NCBI RefSeq assembly: GCF_001423425.1
Contig: NZ_LMNX01000003.1
Location: 860,857-924,856, forward strand
Length of the DNA: 64,000 nt
Reading direction: 5' to 3'
From: Rhizobium sp. Leaf306
Lineage (GTDB): Bacteria > Pseudomonadota > Alphaproteobacteria > Rhizobiales > Rhizobiaceae
Made by a program: the position numbers and the translations under genes. This document shows, piece after piece, positions 1 through 8,570 of this stretch. Numbering within the stretch: the first letter of the stretch is position 1; each line of letters begins with the position of its first letter. The notes beneath the pieces are model-generated. The model worked only from the letters and a program-made list of their open reading frames with translations. It did no database searches and was not told where the DNA came from.

Positions 1-950
1 ACCTCGTCGAAATTCCCTTTGCCGATTTCTACGAGGTAGCCGACCTGCTCTACGAAGGCGCCTGGGTTGGAGAACGCTACGCAGCAGTGAAGGATTTCTT
101 CGATGCGCAGGAGGACAAGTTCCATCCCGTAACGCGCAGCATTTACAGCGGAGCGAAAGCGCTCTCGGCGGCCGACGCATTCAACGGCTTGTACGCGCTG
201 CAGGCACTCAAGAAGAAACTCGCGCCGGTCATCGGCTCCGTCGATCTCTTCTGCGTGCCCACGGCACCCCGGCATTTCACGGTCGCGGAGCTGGAAGCCG
301 AACCGATCCGAGAGAATTCCCGCCTCGGTACCTACACAAATTTCGTCAATCTGCTCGATTTGTGCGGCATCGCTGTCCCGACCGGCAAGCGACCGGACGG
401 CCTGCCGGCAAGCGTCACCCTTCTAGCGCCGGCCGGCAAGGACGGGCTGACAGCGACGCTTGCCCGCGATCTTCACGCCGCGAGCGGGCTGACGCTCGGC
501 GCGACGGGCTGGCCGCTACCGGCTCCGACCGAGGCACCGCCTGTCGTAACGGCAGATGATCTGATCGATCTGGTCGTGGTCGGCGCGCATCTTTCGGGAA
601 TGCCGCTCAACCAACAGCTCATCGCGCTCGATGGAAAATTTTCACGAACGGCGCGGACTTCCGGAGACTACCGCCTTTACGCCCTCGCCGGCACCGTTCC
701 CGCCAAGCCGGGCATGCTGAAAGTGGCCCAGGGACAGGGTAGCGAAATCGAAGTCGAGATCTGGCGCCTGCCCCCCGCAGCCTTCGGCCGTTTTGTCGCA
801 GCCATCCCCTCACCTCTCGGGATCGGCACGATCTCGCTTTCGGACGGAACGTCGGCAAAGGGGTTCCTGTGCGAACAGATCGCGCTCAAGACAGGCGCAA
901 GCGACATTAGCCGATACGGAGGCTGGCGCGCCTATTGCAAAAGCGGCTGA
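1..950 (+). CDS. atzF: Allophanate hydrolase, C-terminal part (5' end outside window)
   Basis: The reading frame is open from base 3, so the gene begins upstream of the window. The visible part starts with the family segment FADFYEVADLLYEGAWVGER and continues through the end of the amidase-signature fold (CVPTAPRHFTVAELEAEP, LLDLCGIAVPTGKRPDGLP). It ends with the extra C-terminal domain typical of allophanate hydrolases (VVVGAHLSGMPLNQQL). The enzyme hydrolyses allophanate to ammonium and CO2, the second step of urea-amidolyase urea breakdown. In characterised homologues the C-terminal domain acts on N-carboxycarbamate. The Ser-cisSer-Lys triad lies in the missing part. The urea carboxylase partner would be expected upstream, off the window. 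Confidence 0.9.
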   Translation, partial: LVEIPFADFYEVADLLYEGAWVGERYAAVKDFFDAQEDKFHPVTRSIYSGAKALSAADAFNGLYALQALKKKLAPVIGSVDLFCVPTAPRHFTVAELEAEPIRENSRLGTYTNFVNLLDLCGIAVPTGKRPDGLPASVTLLAPAGKDGLTATLARDLHAASGLTLGATGWPLPAPTEAPPVVTADDLIDLVVVGAHLSGMPLNQQLIALDGKFSRTARTSGDYRLYALAGTVPAKPGMLKVAQGQGSEIEVEIWRLPPAAFGRFVAAIPSPLGIGTISLSDGTSAKGFLCEQIALKTGASDISRYGGWRAYCKSG

Positions 951-1202
951 TTGCTGGCGGCATGTAGTCTCTACCTAACCTCGATCTGCTTCTAACCTGA
1001 CAGCACTCGATCCGACATAGCCGCAGACGGCTTCGGTGACATGAACGGCGCTGCAGCTTGGCGGCCGATATTCGCATCACGCAGGTCGTCAACATGAAAA
1101 AGCGCATCCACGTCATGATCCCGACAGCTTTGAATCAGAGATCAAAGGACGCCTAACCATATCAGAAGTCTCGCAAAATCGAACCGATGGCGCCGACGGA
1201 AA

Positions 1203-1643
1203 CTAGACGGATCGGATGACGCCCTTTGTGAAAATGAAACAACCAAAGGGCCTGTCATCCGTAGTCGCGACAACAGCGAATGCGCGAGCCGCAACGTCGT
1301 AAAACTTCGTCCTCTCGACGGGCTCGAAGCTAACCTGCCGCTCCTCCGTGTCGTTTACTATCTTTTCGACATCGTAATGAACCGACGCGGCGTAGCTCAG
1401 GTCTCCGTCAGGGACCATTTTAACTACGGGTTTTTCGAGAAAGTCGTCGACCGGCATCAGCTTCAATATATCGGCGATGATTGAAACGAGCGGCACTCCC
1501 ACAATCGGTAAGACACGTTGATGACGAGAATAAGCTGGGTAGTTGGCATCAACCACAGCCAGACAATCACCGTGCCCCATTGCTGCGAGTGCCCACAGCA
1601 CATCCGGGCTCAAATGCTTTGGGATGTTCTTCAACATTGTCAT
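1203..1643 (-). CDS. FucU/RbsD family sugar mutarotase-like protein
   Basis: A 146-residue protein, the usual length for this family. The N-terminus MLKNIPKHLSPDVLWALAAM followed by GHGDCLAVVDANYP matches the RbsD/FucU fold, where the GHGD His and Asp line the sugar site. Characterised members interconvert anomers of fucose or ribose, but this copy stands apart from any sugar operon. It sits 230 bases downstream of the peptide ABC ATPase gene on the same strand and converges on the allophanate hydrolase gene. Substrate unknown. L-fucose mutarotase is the nearest label, and other alpha-hydroxy sugars are possible. Confidence 0.75.
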   Translation of the reverse strand: MTMLKNIPKHLSPDVLWALAAMGHGDCLAVVDANYPAYSRHQRVLPIVGVPLVSIIADILKLMPVDDFLEKPVVKMVPDGDLSYAASVHYDVEKIVNDTEERQVSFEPVERTKFYDVAARAFAVVATTDDRPFGCFIFTKGVIRSV

Positions 1644-1873
1644 ACGTGTTCCGTTATAGCTGATAGAGTTGTATCGTTGGTGTGATGGCCAAGGCTATCT
1701 GCGGCACAAGCTGTCAAAAAAATCGATGAGTAGCAACGAAATCCGTGTCTTGTGTTCGGCATACGTGTTGACGCTCCAACGTTATCCTCGTCGTAAAGCG
1801 TCTATCGTCAGCCGCTGCACCGTGGCAAGACAGTCCCGCATCGAGGTCAGGCAATCCACGAATACGCGTCGCC

Positions 1874-3559
1874 TTAACCGTGATGGCGACGCGCAGCGGG
1901 ATCGGGGATCGGCACCGCAGCCATCAACGCCCGCGTATAGTCGTCTTTCGGCTGTTCGAAGACGTTCCGGCGGCGGCCCATCTCGACGATCGACCCGCCG
2001 CGCATCACCGCGACATTGTGGGACATGCGCTCGATCACCGCCATGTCGTGGCTGATGAACAGATAGGCGATCCCCATCGTCTCCTGCAGTTCCAGCATCA
2101 GGTCGAGCACGCGCGCGCGCACCGAGACATCGAGCGCCGCAACGCTTTCGTCGGCGACGATGAGCTTGGGTTCGAGAGCCAGCGCCCGGGCGATGCAGAT
2201 GCGCTGGCGCTGGCCGCCTGAAAACTCGTGCGGATACCGGCTGGCGGCCTCCGGCGGCAGCCCGACGCGGCGAAGCAGGTCTGCGACCCGGTCCTGTCGT
2301 TCGGTTCTGTTGCCGATACCGTGGATGACCAGTGGTTCGGCGATTGCCCGCCCGACCGCCATGCGCGGATCGAGCGAGGCATAGGGATCCTGGAAGATCA
2401 TCTGCGCCGACCGGCGCACCGCCTGCATATCGCGCTGGCTAAGCATGCCGATCTTGCGGCCGTCGATCATCACCTGGCCGGTGAAGGGAATAAGCCCGAG
2501 GACGGCCTTTCCGGTGGTCGACTTGCCCGATCCGCTTTCGCCGACCAGACCCAGCGTCTCGCCGGGCAGGATATCGAAGGCGACGTCACTGACCGCATTC
2601 ACCGGCGGCTTGCCCTTGAAAATCCGGCCGGCAGCGCTGCCATAGCTGACGCCGAGATCGCGGACATTGAGGACTGGCGACCGATCCGGCGCGGGAAGCG
2701 GCTGCTTCGGTTCGGCCGAGACACGCGGCGGACCGTCGATTCCCGCATGCGCACCGAGGATCGGCACGGCGGCCAGCAATTGCTGCGTATAGGCAGCCTG
2801 CGGCCGGTGGAAGATATCGATGACGCCGCCCTGCTCGACGATACTGCCGTTCTGCAGGATGACGACGCGGTCGGCCATTTCCGCCACCACGCCCATGTCG
2901 TGGGTGATCATGATGATCGAGGTGTCGAACTCGCGCTTCAATTCGCGCATCAGCTTCAGGATCTGCGCCTGTACCGTCACGTCGAGCGCGGTCGTCGGCT
3001 CGTCGGCGATCAGCACTTTTGGCCGGCAGGACAGCGCCATGGCGATCATCACCCGCTGCCGCATGCCGCCGGAAAGCTCGTGCGGAAATTGCTTCAGCCG
3101 ACGAGCCGGTTCGGTCATATGCACCGCGTCGAGCATCTGAAGCGCCACGGCGTCCGCATTGTCGCGACCCTGATGCTCGCGGATCGCTTCGGTCAGCTGC
3201 GTGCCGATCGAGATCACGGGATTGAGCGAGGTCATCGGCTCTTGGAAGATCATGGCGATATCGCGACCCCGCACCGCGCGCATCGCCCGATCGGAAAGCG
3301 ATGTCAGGTCGCGATCGCCGAGCAGGATCTTACCCGCGGTCACCGTCAGCGAGGCCTTCGGCAACAGTCCCATGATCGACAGTGAGGTGACGGATTTACC
3401 CGACCCGGATTCGCCGGCGATGCAGAGCGTTTCGCCCGCCGCCAGATCGAAACTCACGTTTCGCAGAACGGGCTTGCGCCCCTCGGGCGTCCGCGCATCG
3501 ACATCGAGATCGCGGACGCTGAGGATCGGCATCGCAGCTGTTGCGGAATGCTCGTTCAC
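1874..3559 (-). CDS. Dipeptide/oligopeptide-type ABC transporter, fused two-domain ATPase
   Basis: 561 residues with two ABC ATPase domains in tandem, equivalent to DppD plus DppF (GsiA layout). Each half has a Walker A (GESGSGKSVTS near residue 57; GESGSGKSTTG near 345), a signature (LSGGMRQRV; FSGGQRQRI) and a Walker B/D-loop (LIADEPTTALD; IVADESVAALD). The second half has Ser in place of the usual Pro after the Walker B Glu. The start is a GTG that overlaps the formamidase stop by 4 bases (GTGA), so translation is probably coupled. It energises the permeases encoded upstream in the same operon. Confidence 0.93.
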   Translation of the reverse strand: MNEHSATAAMPILSVRDLDVDARTPEGRKPVLRNVSFDLAAGETLCIAGESGSGKSVTSLSIMGLLPKASLTVTAGKILLGDRDLTSLSDRAMRAVRGRDIAMIFQEPMTSLNPVISIGTQLTEAIREHQGRDNADAVALQMLDAVHMTEPARRLKQFPHELSGGMRQRVMIAMALSCRPKVLIADEPTTALDVTVQAQILKLMRELKREFDTSIIMITHDMGVVAEMADRVVILQNGSIVEQGGVIDIFHRPQAAYTQQLLAAVPILGAHAGIDGPPRVSAEPKQPLPAPDRSPVLNVRDLGVSYGSAAGRIFKGKPPVNAVSDVAFDILPGETLGLVGESGSGKSTTGKAVLGLIPFTGQVMIDGRKIGMLSQRDMQAVRRSAQMIFQDPYASLDPRMAVGRAIAEPLVIHGIGNRTERQDRVADLLRRVGLPPEAASRYPHEFSGGQRQRICIARALALEPKLIVADESVAALDVSVRARVLDLMLELQETMGIAYLFISHDMAVIERMSHNVAVMRGGSIVEMGRRRNVFEQPKDDYTRALMAAVPIPDPAARRHHG

Positions 3560-4500
3560 GCGAAGACGATCCGCGGGAAATAGAACGACACCACCCAGTT
3601 CGGCGCATCGACGATCTCGCTGATCCTGAGATCGCCGCAGACCGAGCAGAGCATATAGGCATCGACTGGGTTCAACCCGTGTTCGACGGTCAGCAGATCG
3701 ATCATTCGCATGACGCTTTCGCGCGCACCGGTCATCAGGTCCGGCCCGATGCCGGTCGTGACTTCGTATCCGGCGCCGTCGAGATGGCGGGTCACCGGCT
3801 CGGTCACGGTGAAGCGCGGGGACTGGAGCTTCGCATCCTTGACCAGCTCGATCGTCGCCTCGACATTCATCTGGCTTTCGATCGCCGTGCCGCAGACCTC
3901 GCCGTCGCCCTGGGCGGCATGCGTATCGCCGATCGAGAACAGCGCACCCTCGACTTCAACCGGGAGGTAGAGCGTGACGCCGGCCGACAGGTCGCGAATA
4001 TCGAGGTTGCCCCCGACACGGCGCGGCGGCACGACCGAATGGGTCCCCGGTTCGGCAGGAGCGACACCGATCGTCCCTGCAAACGGTTTCAGCGGCACCC
4101 GTCCGCCGGGGCCAAACAGCGACGGCGCCATGGTGGCGGTATCATAGGTCCAGACATGCAGCGCCGGGTCCTTGAACTGGTCGGCCAGAAGACCGAAGCC
4201 CGGAATGTTGGCCGTCCAGCCGACGCCTGACGGAATGAACTTGCGCAGCGTGACCTTCAGCGCGTCGCCCGGCTTGGCGCCTTCCACATAAACAGGTCCG
4301 GAAACCGGATTGATCTTGCCGAAATCGAGGCTGTTCAGCGTCTCCAGCGTCGCATCACGCCCGAGCTGGCCGCCGGAGGAATCTAGGCACTCGAAATGGA
4401 TCGTCTCGCCCGGTTTCGCGACCACTGCCGGTTCGAAATCCTTGTTCCAGCCAAAATTATGCTGAGCGCGATGAATGGTGTGGGTACAGGCTATGCACAT
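3556..4500 (-). CDS. Acetamidase/formamidase family amidohydrolase
   Basis: 314 residues, the normal length for the FmdA_AmdA family. Family features include an early His-rich start (THTIHRAQHNFGWNKDFEP), GETIHFECLDSSGGQLG, the GGNLDIRDLSAG segment, and GDTHAAQGDGEVCGTAIE, a metal/substrate-site motif. It should hydrolyse a short-chain amide to ammonia and carboxylate in the cytoplasm. It lies between the solute-binding protein gene and the ATPase gene, with a GGGAG ribosome site before the ATG. Together with AmiC/AmiR it suggests imported amides as substrate. Formamide versus acetamide versus a peptide-derived amide cannot be decided from sequence. Confidence 0.88.
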   Translation of the reverse strand: MCIACTHTIHRAQHNFGWNKDFEPAVVAKPGETIHFECLDSSGGQLGRDATLETLNSLDFGKINPVSGPVYVEGAKPGDALKVTLRKFIPSGVGWTANIPGFGLLADQFKDPALHVWTYDTATMAPSLFGPGGRVPLKPFAGTIGVAPAEPGTHSVVPPRRVGGNLDIRDLSAGVTLYLPVEVEGALFSIGDTHAAQGDGEVCGTAIESQMNVEATIELVKDAKLQSPRFTVTEPVTRHLDGAGYEVTTGIGPDLMTGARESVMRMIDLLTVEHGLNPVDAYMLCSVCGDLRISEIVDAPNWVVSFYFPRIVFA

Positions 4501-4527
4501 GGGGTCTCTCCCTTCATTCTTATCGAA

Positions 4528-4555
4528 ACCCTCCCGGCTTCCTGGCCGGGAGGGT
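4528..4555 (-). other. Intercistronic stem-loop between SBP and amidase genes
   Basis: A perfect 11-bp GC-rich stem (4528-4538 with 4545-4555) and a 6-base loop lie between the solute-binding protein stop at 4570 and the amidase ATG at 4500. No T-run of terminator length follows on the minus strand. This fits an mRNA-stabilising or partial-attenuating hairpin that keeps binding-protein mRNA in excess, as known for other binding-protein operons. Confidence 0.6.
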
Positions 4556-4569
4556 AACTGCGAGAAGGC

Positions 4570-6198
4570 TTACTGCTTCACGAAGATCGCGTCGTAATTG
4601 ATGACGCGGGTCGGATCGATGTAGATGTTGTCGGCACCGCCCATGCGCAGCGACTTGGCAACGACGCGGCGCTCGTTGATCACAGGGACCCATGGCGCAT
4701 CGGCCATGATGTCCGTGAAGACCTTGCCCCAGGCAGCGGTACGCTCCGCAGCCTTTGCCGGATCGGACATCGAATCTGCCGCAACGGCGCGGGCATCAAG
4801 ATCCTTGTTGCAGTACCAGGACCAGTTCCAGCCGCCCTGTACCGCGCCGGCGCAGCCGAGGATCGGGCCGTAGAAGTTCGACGCGTCCGGGAAGTCGGCG
4901 ATCCAGGCCATGCCGCCCGACCAGATCATCGGCGCTTCGCCCTCGGTGCCCCCGGCAGCAATCACGTTCGCCTGCGCAAGCGCCCGGATTTCAGCCTTGA
5001 CGCCGATTGCTGCCAGATCCTGCTGGATGGCCTGGGCAATGCGCGGCTGCGGATCGGTATTGGTCGAATAGAGCACGGTCTCGAAACCGTCGGCAAAGCC
5101 TGCCTCGGCAAGCAGCGCCTTGGCTTTGGCGACGTCGTAGGCATAGCCGGTAAACGACTTGTCGTAACCGGGCATCAGCGGCGGCAGCGGCTGGTTGGCG
5201 GGCGTGGCGCGGCCGTTGAGGATACGCGCGACGCGATCCTTGTTGACCGCCATGTTGAGGGCCTGGCGCACCTTGACGTTGTCAAACGGCTTCATCTTGG
5301 TGTTGAGCGTGATGTAGCCCGTATGCAGCTGCGCGCCGTCGACAATGATCTGGGCGCCGTCGGGCGAGTTCTTGATTTCCAGGAACTTTGCCGGCGGGAT
5401 GCCGTCACCGGCGATATCGACCTCGCCTTTCTGCAGACGCAGCAATGCGACGAGAGGCTCCTGGCCAACCTCCACAGTGAACTTGTCGATATGCGGTACG
5501 TTCTTGACGTAGTAGGCCGGGTTCTTCTCGAACACGAGACGCTGGCCGATCGTCCATTCCTTCAGGGTGAAGGTGCCGGAACCGACGGGGCTCTTGCCGA
5601 AATCACCACTGGCTGCCTCGATGGCTTCCTTCGGCACGACCGAGGCGAAGTTGATGGCGAGCACGTGCAGGAAGGTCGCATCCGGACGCGACAGCTTGAA
5701 CACGACCGTGCCGGCATCCGGCGTCTCGATGCCCGACAACGTCGTCGACTTGCCGCCCGTTAAGTCCTCGAAGCCATTGATGGCGCCAAAGAAGCCGGCA
5801 CCGGGGCCTTGCGTCTTCGGATCGACGGCACGCTCGATCGAGTATTTGACGTCGGAGGCGACGACTTCGCGACCGTTGGAGAATTTCACGCCCTTTCGGA
5901 GCTTGAACGTGTAGGTCAGCCCGTCCGGAGCGACCTCGAAGCTTTCGGCGAGCGACGGCACCGGGTTCGGCGTGCCCGGCTCGTAATCCATCAGCCGCGA
6001 ATAGAGGCTCTTGATCATCGACCAGTTGACCCAGTCATAACCGATCGCCGGATCGAGTGTGGTGATGTCGTCCTTGTAGGTGACGACGATATCGCCGCCC
6101 TGCTGCGGTGCGCCCTGCGCTATTGCGGACATGGTGCCCACGGGGGCGATTGCCACCATGGTTGCAACGGTTGTGTTTCGAAGCCAGCGTTTGAACAC
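4570..6198 (-). CDS. ABC transporter solute-binding protein, family 5 (peptide/amide)
   Basis: 542 residues if started at the GTG at 6198, which has a strong AAGGGGAA ribosome site and avoids the 50-base overlap with the permease that the longer ATG start (6270) would create. An N-terminal signal peptide (KRWLRNTTVATMVAIAPVGT, ending near SAIA) precedes the SBP_bac_5 fold: DDITTLDPAIGYDW, GLTYTFKLRKGVKFSNG, NTKMKPFDNVKVRQALNMAV. It should bind the ligand in the periplasm and deliver it to the DppB/DppC pair. DppA-like proteins of this family take peptides, but nickel, opines and other amides are also known. The regulatory context favours an amide or short peptide. Confidence 0.92.
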   Translation of the reverse strand: MFKRWLRNTTVATMVAIAPVGTMSAIAQGAPQQGGDIVVTYKDDITTLDPAIGYDWVNWSMIKSLYSRLMDYEPGTPNPVPSLAESFEVAPDGLTYTFKLRKGVKFSNGREVVASDVKYSIERAVDPKTQGPGAGFFGAINGFEDLTGGKSTTLSGIETPDAGTVVFKLSRPDATFLHVLAINFASVVPKEAIEAASGDFGKSPVGSGTFTLKEWTIGQRLVFEKNPAYYVKNVPHIDKFTVEVGQEPLVALLRLQKGEVDIAGDGIPPAKFLEIKNSPDGAQIIVDGAQLHTGYITLNTKMKPFDNVKVRQALNMAVNKDRVARILNGRATPANQPLPPLMPGYDKSFTGYAYDVAKAKALLAEAGFADGFETVLYSTNTDPQPRIAQAIQQDLAAIGVKAEIRALAQANVIAAGGTEGEAPMIWSGGMAWIADFPDASNFYGPILGCAGAVQGGWNWSWYCNKDLDARAVAADSMSDPAKAAERTAAWGKVFTDIMADAPWVPVINERRVVAKSLRMGGADNIYIDPTRVINYDAIFVKQ

Positions 6199-6220
6199 GT
6201 CGTTCCCCTTTTTGTTGCTG

Positions 6221-7141
6221 TCAGCGGGTTCTAATGCGCGGGTCGATGACCGGCGCGATGAGGTCTGCAACGAGGTTGCCGAGAATGATGGCGAGTGCCG
6301 AGGTGAGCGTCACGCCCATGATGATCGGAATATCCACCTGCTGGATCGCCTGCCAGGCCAGCTGTCCGATGCCCGGCCAGCCGTAGACGGCCTCGACCAC
6401 CACAACGCCGCCCATGAACTGGCCAATGTCGATGCCGATCATGGCAATGACCGGCAGCACCGCATTGGGCAGCGCATGGCGGAAGGTGATGCGCCGGGAC
6501 GACAACCCTTTGGCGCGGGCCGTGCGCACGTAATCCTGGTTGAGCACGTCGATCATTGCCGAGCGGACCATGCGGGCATACCAGCCGGCACCAAGCACGC
6601 CGAGCGTGGCGGCCGGCAGAACCACATGCGAAAACGTGCCGTAGCCGCTCATCGGAAACCAGCCGAGCGTTGCGGCAAACACATAAAGCAGCAGCAAAGC
6701 CACCACGAATTGCGGCGCCGACACCCCGACAAAGGATGCCATCATCACCAGCCGGTCGACGAACCCGCCGCGGCGGACGGCAGCGATCGTTCCAAGCGTT
6801 AGCCCGAGCACCACTTCGACGACGATGCCGGAAAACATCAGCGTCAGGGTGGCCGGCAGCCGCGCCATGATCAGCGTCGCGACTTCGGTTTTCTGCGCAT
6901 AGGAGCGACCGAGATTGCCCTGCAGCAAGTTGGAGAGATAGGACCAGAACTGCACCGGCAACGACTGGTCGAGGCCGAGTTCCCGGCGAATGTTGGCAAC
7001 CGTCTGCGCCGTTGCGCTGCGGCCGGCAATCATCCGGGCCGGATCCGCCGGCAGGGCGTAGAGCAGCACGAAGGTGATCGCCGCGACACCCAGCAGGATC
7101 AGCGCCATTTGCACCAGTCGCCTGATAAAGAGGATCGCCAT
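6221..7141 (-). CDS. ABC transporter permease, DppB type
   Basis: 306 residues with the standard DppB topology. The first membrane span is at the N-terminus (MALILLGVAAITFVLLYALP), followed by the LPADPARMIAG segment and further spans. The inner-membrane EAA-type coupling loop (DYVRTARAKGLSSRRITFRH) contacts the ATPase. The start overlaps the upstream dppC stop by one base (TGATG). It is the inner-membrane half of the importer with the following permease. A 22-base gap separates it from the binding-protein gene. Confidence 0.93.
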   Translation of the reverse strand: MAILFIRRLVQMALILLGVAAITFVLLYALPADPARMIAGRSATAQTVANIRRELGLDQSLPVQFWSYLSNLLQGNLGRSYAQKTEVATLIMARLPATLTLMFSGIVVEVVLGLTLGTIAAVRRGGFVDRLVMMASFVGVSAPQFVVALLLLYVFAATLGWFPMSGYGTFSHVVLPAATLGVLGAGWYARMVRSAMIDVLNQDYVRTARAKGLSSRRITFRHALPNAVLPVIAMIGIDIGQFMGGVVVVEAVYGWPGIGQLAWQAIQQVDIPIIMGVTLTSALAIILGNLVADLIAPVIDPRIRTR

Positions 7142-7989
7142 CAGCCGCGTCCCCGCTGCGTCGGGTCGAGAATATCGCGAAGGGCGTCACCGACGAGGTT
7201 AAAGGAGAGTGCCGTCAAAAGGATGATCGCGCCGGGGAAGAACACCAGCCACGGTGCCGCCTGGAAATAGCTCTGGCTCTCGAAGATGATATTGCCCCAG
7301 GACGGCTGCGGCGGCTGCACACCGATCCCGAGGAAGGACAGCGTCGCTTCAAGAAGCACGGTCGTCGCGATGCCGAGCGTGCCCCAGACGATCGCTGTCG
7401 GCATCAGATGCGGCAGGATATGCAGGAACAGGATCCGCCCGTGACCGGCACCGAGCGAGCGTTCGGCCATGATGAAGTCGCGCTCCACCAGCCCTCGGGT
7501 TTCCGTATAGACGATGCGGGCGACCTGCACCCAGTTGACCAGCGCGATCACCATCGCGACGATCCAGAGGCTGGGGCGAAGCAGGGCGGCAAGCACGATC
7601 GCGAGCAGCAGTGCGGGAAACGCCATCATCAGATCGGTAAAGCGCATCAAGAGCGTGCCAAAGAAGCCGCGCACATAGCCGGCGACGATGCCGACGAACA
7701 GGCCGATCGTCACCGCCACGCCATTGGCGACGAGCCCGATGATCAGCGATGTGCGGGCGCCGTAGAGAAGACGCGAAAACAGGTCCCGACCCAGCGTGTC
7801 GGTGCCGAGCAGGAACGGTCCGCCGGGCGGCAACGGCGCACCCTCGAGAGAAAGTCCGTCGAACATCTGGTTGTCAGGATCGAACGGCGCGATCATCGGC
7901 GCGGCGAGCGCTGCAATGACGACCGTGAGGACGATGAGAATGCCGAACAACGCGACCGGCTGCCTCAGAAGCTCTTTCATCACCCGCAT
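7141..7989 (-). CDS. ABC transporter permease, DppC type
   Basis: 282 residues when started at the ATG at 7989, which overlaps the amiR stop by one base (TGATG). The longer open frame to 8073 would run into amiR. Family marks are an N-terminal span followed by LAAPMIAPFDPDNQ and LLGTDTLGRDLFSRLLYGAR, the coupling loop ERDFIMAERSLGAGHGRILF, and FLGIGVQPPQPSWGNI near the C-terminus. It pairs with the DppB-type permease encoded immediately downstream. Confidence 0.92.
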   Translation of the reverse strand: MRVMKELLRQPVALFGILIVLTVVIAALAAPMIAPFDPDNQMFDGLSLEGAPLPPGGPFLLGTDTLGRDLFSRLLYGARTSLIIGLVANGVAVTIGLFVGIVAGYVRGFFGTLLMRFTDLMMAFPALLLAIVLAALLRPSLWIVAMVIALVNWVQVARIVYTETRGLVERDFIMAERSLGAGHGRILFLHILPHLMPTAIVWGTLGIATTVLLEATLSFLGIGVQPPQPSWGNIIFESQSYFQAAPWLVFFPGAIILLTALSFNLVGDALRDILDPTQRGRG

Positions 7990-8570
7990 CAGATTGCCTC
8001 CGGGAGCGGTTCGGCGCCGGCGACGATAAAGGCAGCGATCTGCTCCATCGGCAAGCGGCGGCGCATGGCGCATTCGCGCAGCGTCCGATAGGCCTGATCC
8101 TCACCGATCGCATGCGAGACCATCAGACGCTCGACCGCCGCATAGACCAGAGGCCGCAGGCGCGAGCGCTCCTCCAGATGCCGGATGCGATCCTGTGCCT
8201 CCTCGCGCTCCTGCTGGATGGACAGCGCCATGACGAGCGCGGGATAGACGGCGGAACTGGCGACGGGCTTGGCGATGATGGCGCCCGCCCCTTGCGACAG
8301 CGCCCAGGCAATGCGACCGGGCGCTTCCGATCCGAGCAGTGCCACGACGGGGCGAAGCGGTGCCTGCCTGTCGAACGGCAGGAGATCGTCCCAGCCCTGG
8401 TCCGCATCGACCATGATGATGTCGGGCAGATCGCTCGAAGACAGCGGCGCCCACTGGACATTTTCTTCGACACCGAGGAGGCGAAGCTGGCGCACGAGCT
8501 TTTCGGTATTGCCGTCCTCGCGGTGGAGAATCGTCACCTTTGAGCCGGCGAAAGTCGGGGTCTGCCTCAT
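7989..8570 (-). CDS. amiR: AmiR-like ANTAR-domain transcription antiterminator
   Basis: 193 residues from the ATG at 8570, close to the length of Pseudomonas AmiR. The N-terminal part is a receiver-like pseudo-domain (VTILHREDGN ... DIIMVDADQGWDDL ... IIAKPV). A coiled-coil stretch (QQEREEAQDRIRHLEERSRL) follows, then a C-terminal ANTAR domain (VYAAVERLMVSHAIGEDQAY, RTLRECAMRRRLPMEQIA). ANTAR proteins bind paired hairpins in leader RNA and prevent termination. In the known amidase system AmiC holds AmiR inactive until it binds an amide. The ATG overlaps the natural amiC stop as ATGA. Because of the amiC frameshift, the same frame is open far upstream into amiC. Confidence 0.85.
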   Translation of the reverse strand: MRQTPTFAGSKVTILHREDGNTEKLVRQLRLLGVEENVQWAPLSSSDLPDIIMVDADQGWDDLLPFDRQAPLRPVVALLGSEAPGRIAWALSQGAGAIIAKPVASSAVYPALVMALSIQQEREEAQDRIRHLEERSRLRPLVYAAVERLMVSHAIGEDQAYRTLRECAMRRRLPMEQIAAFIVAGAEPLPEAI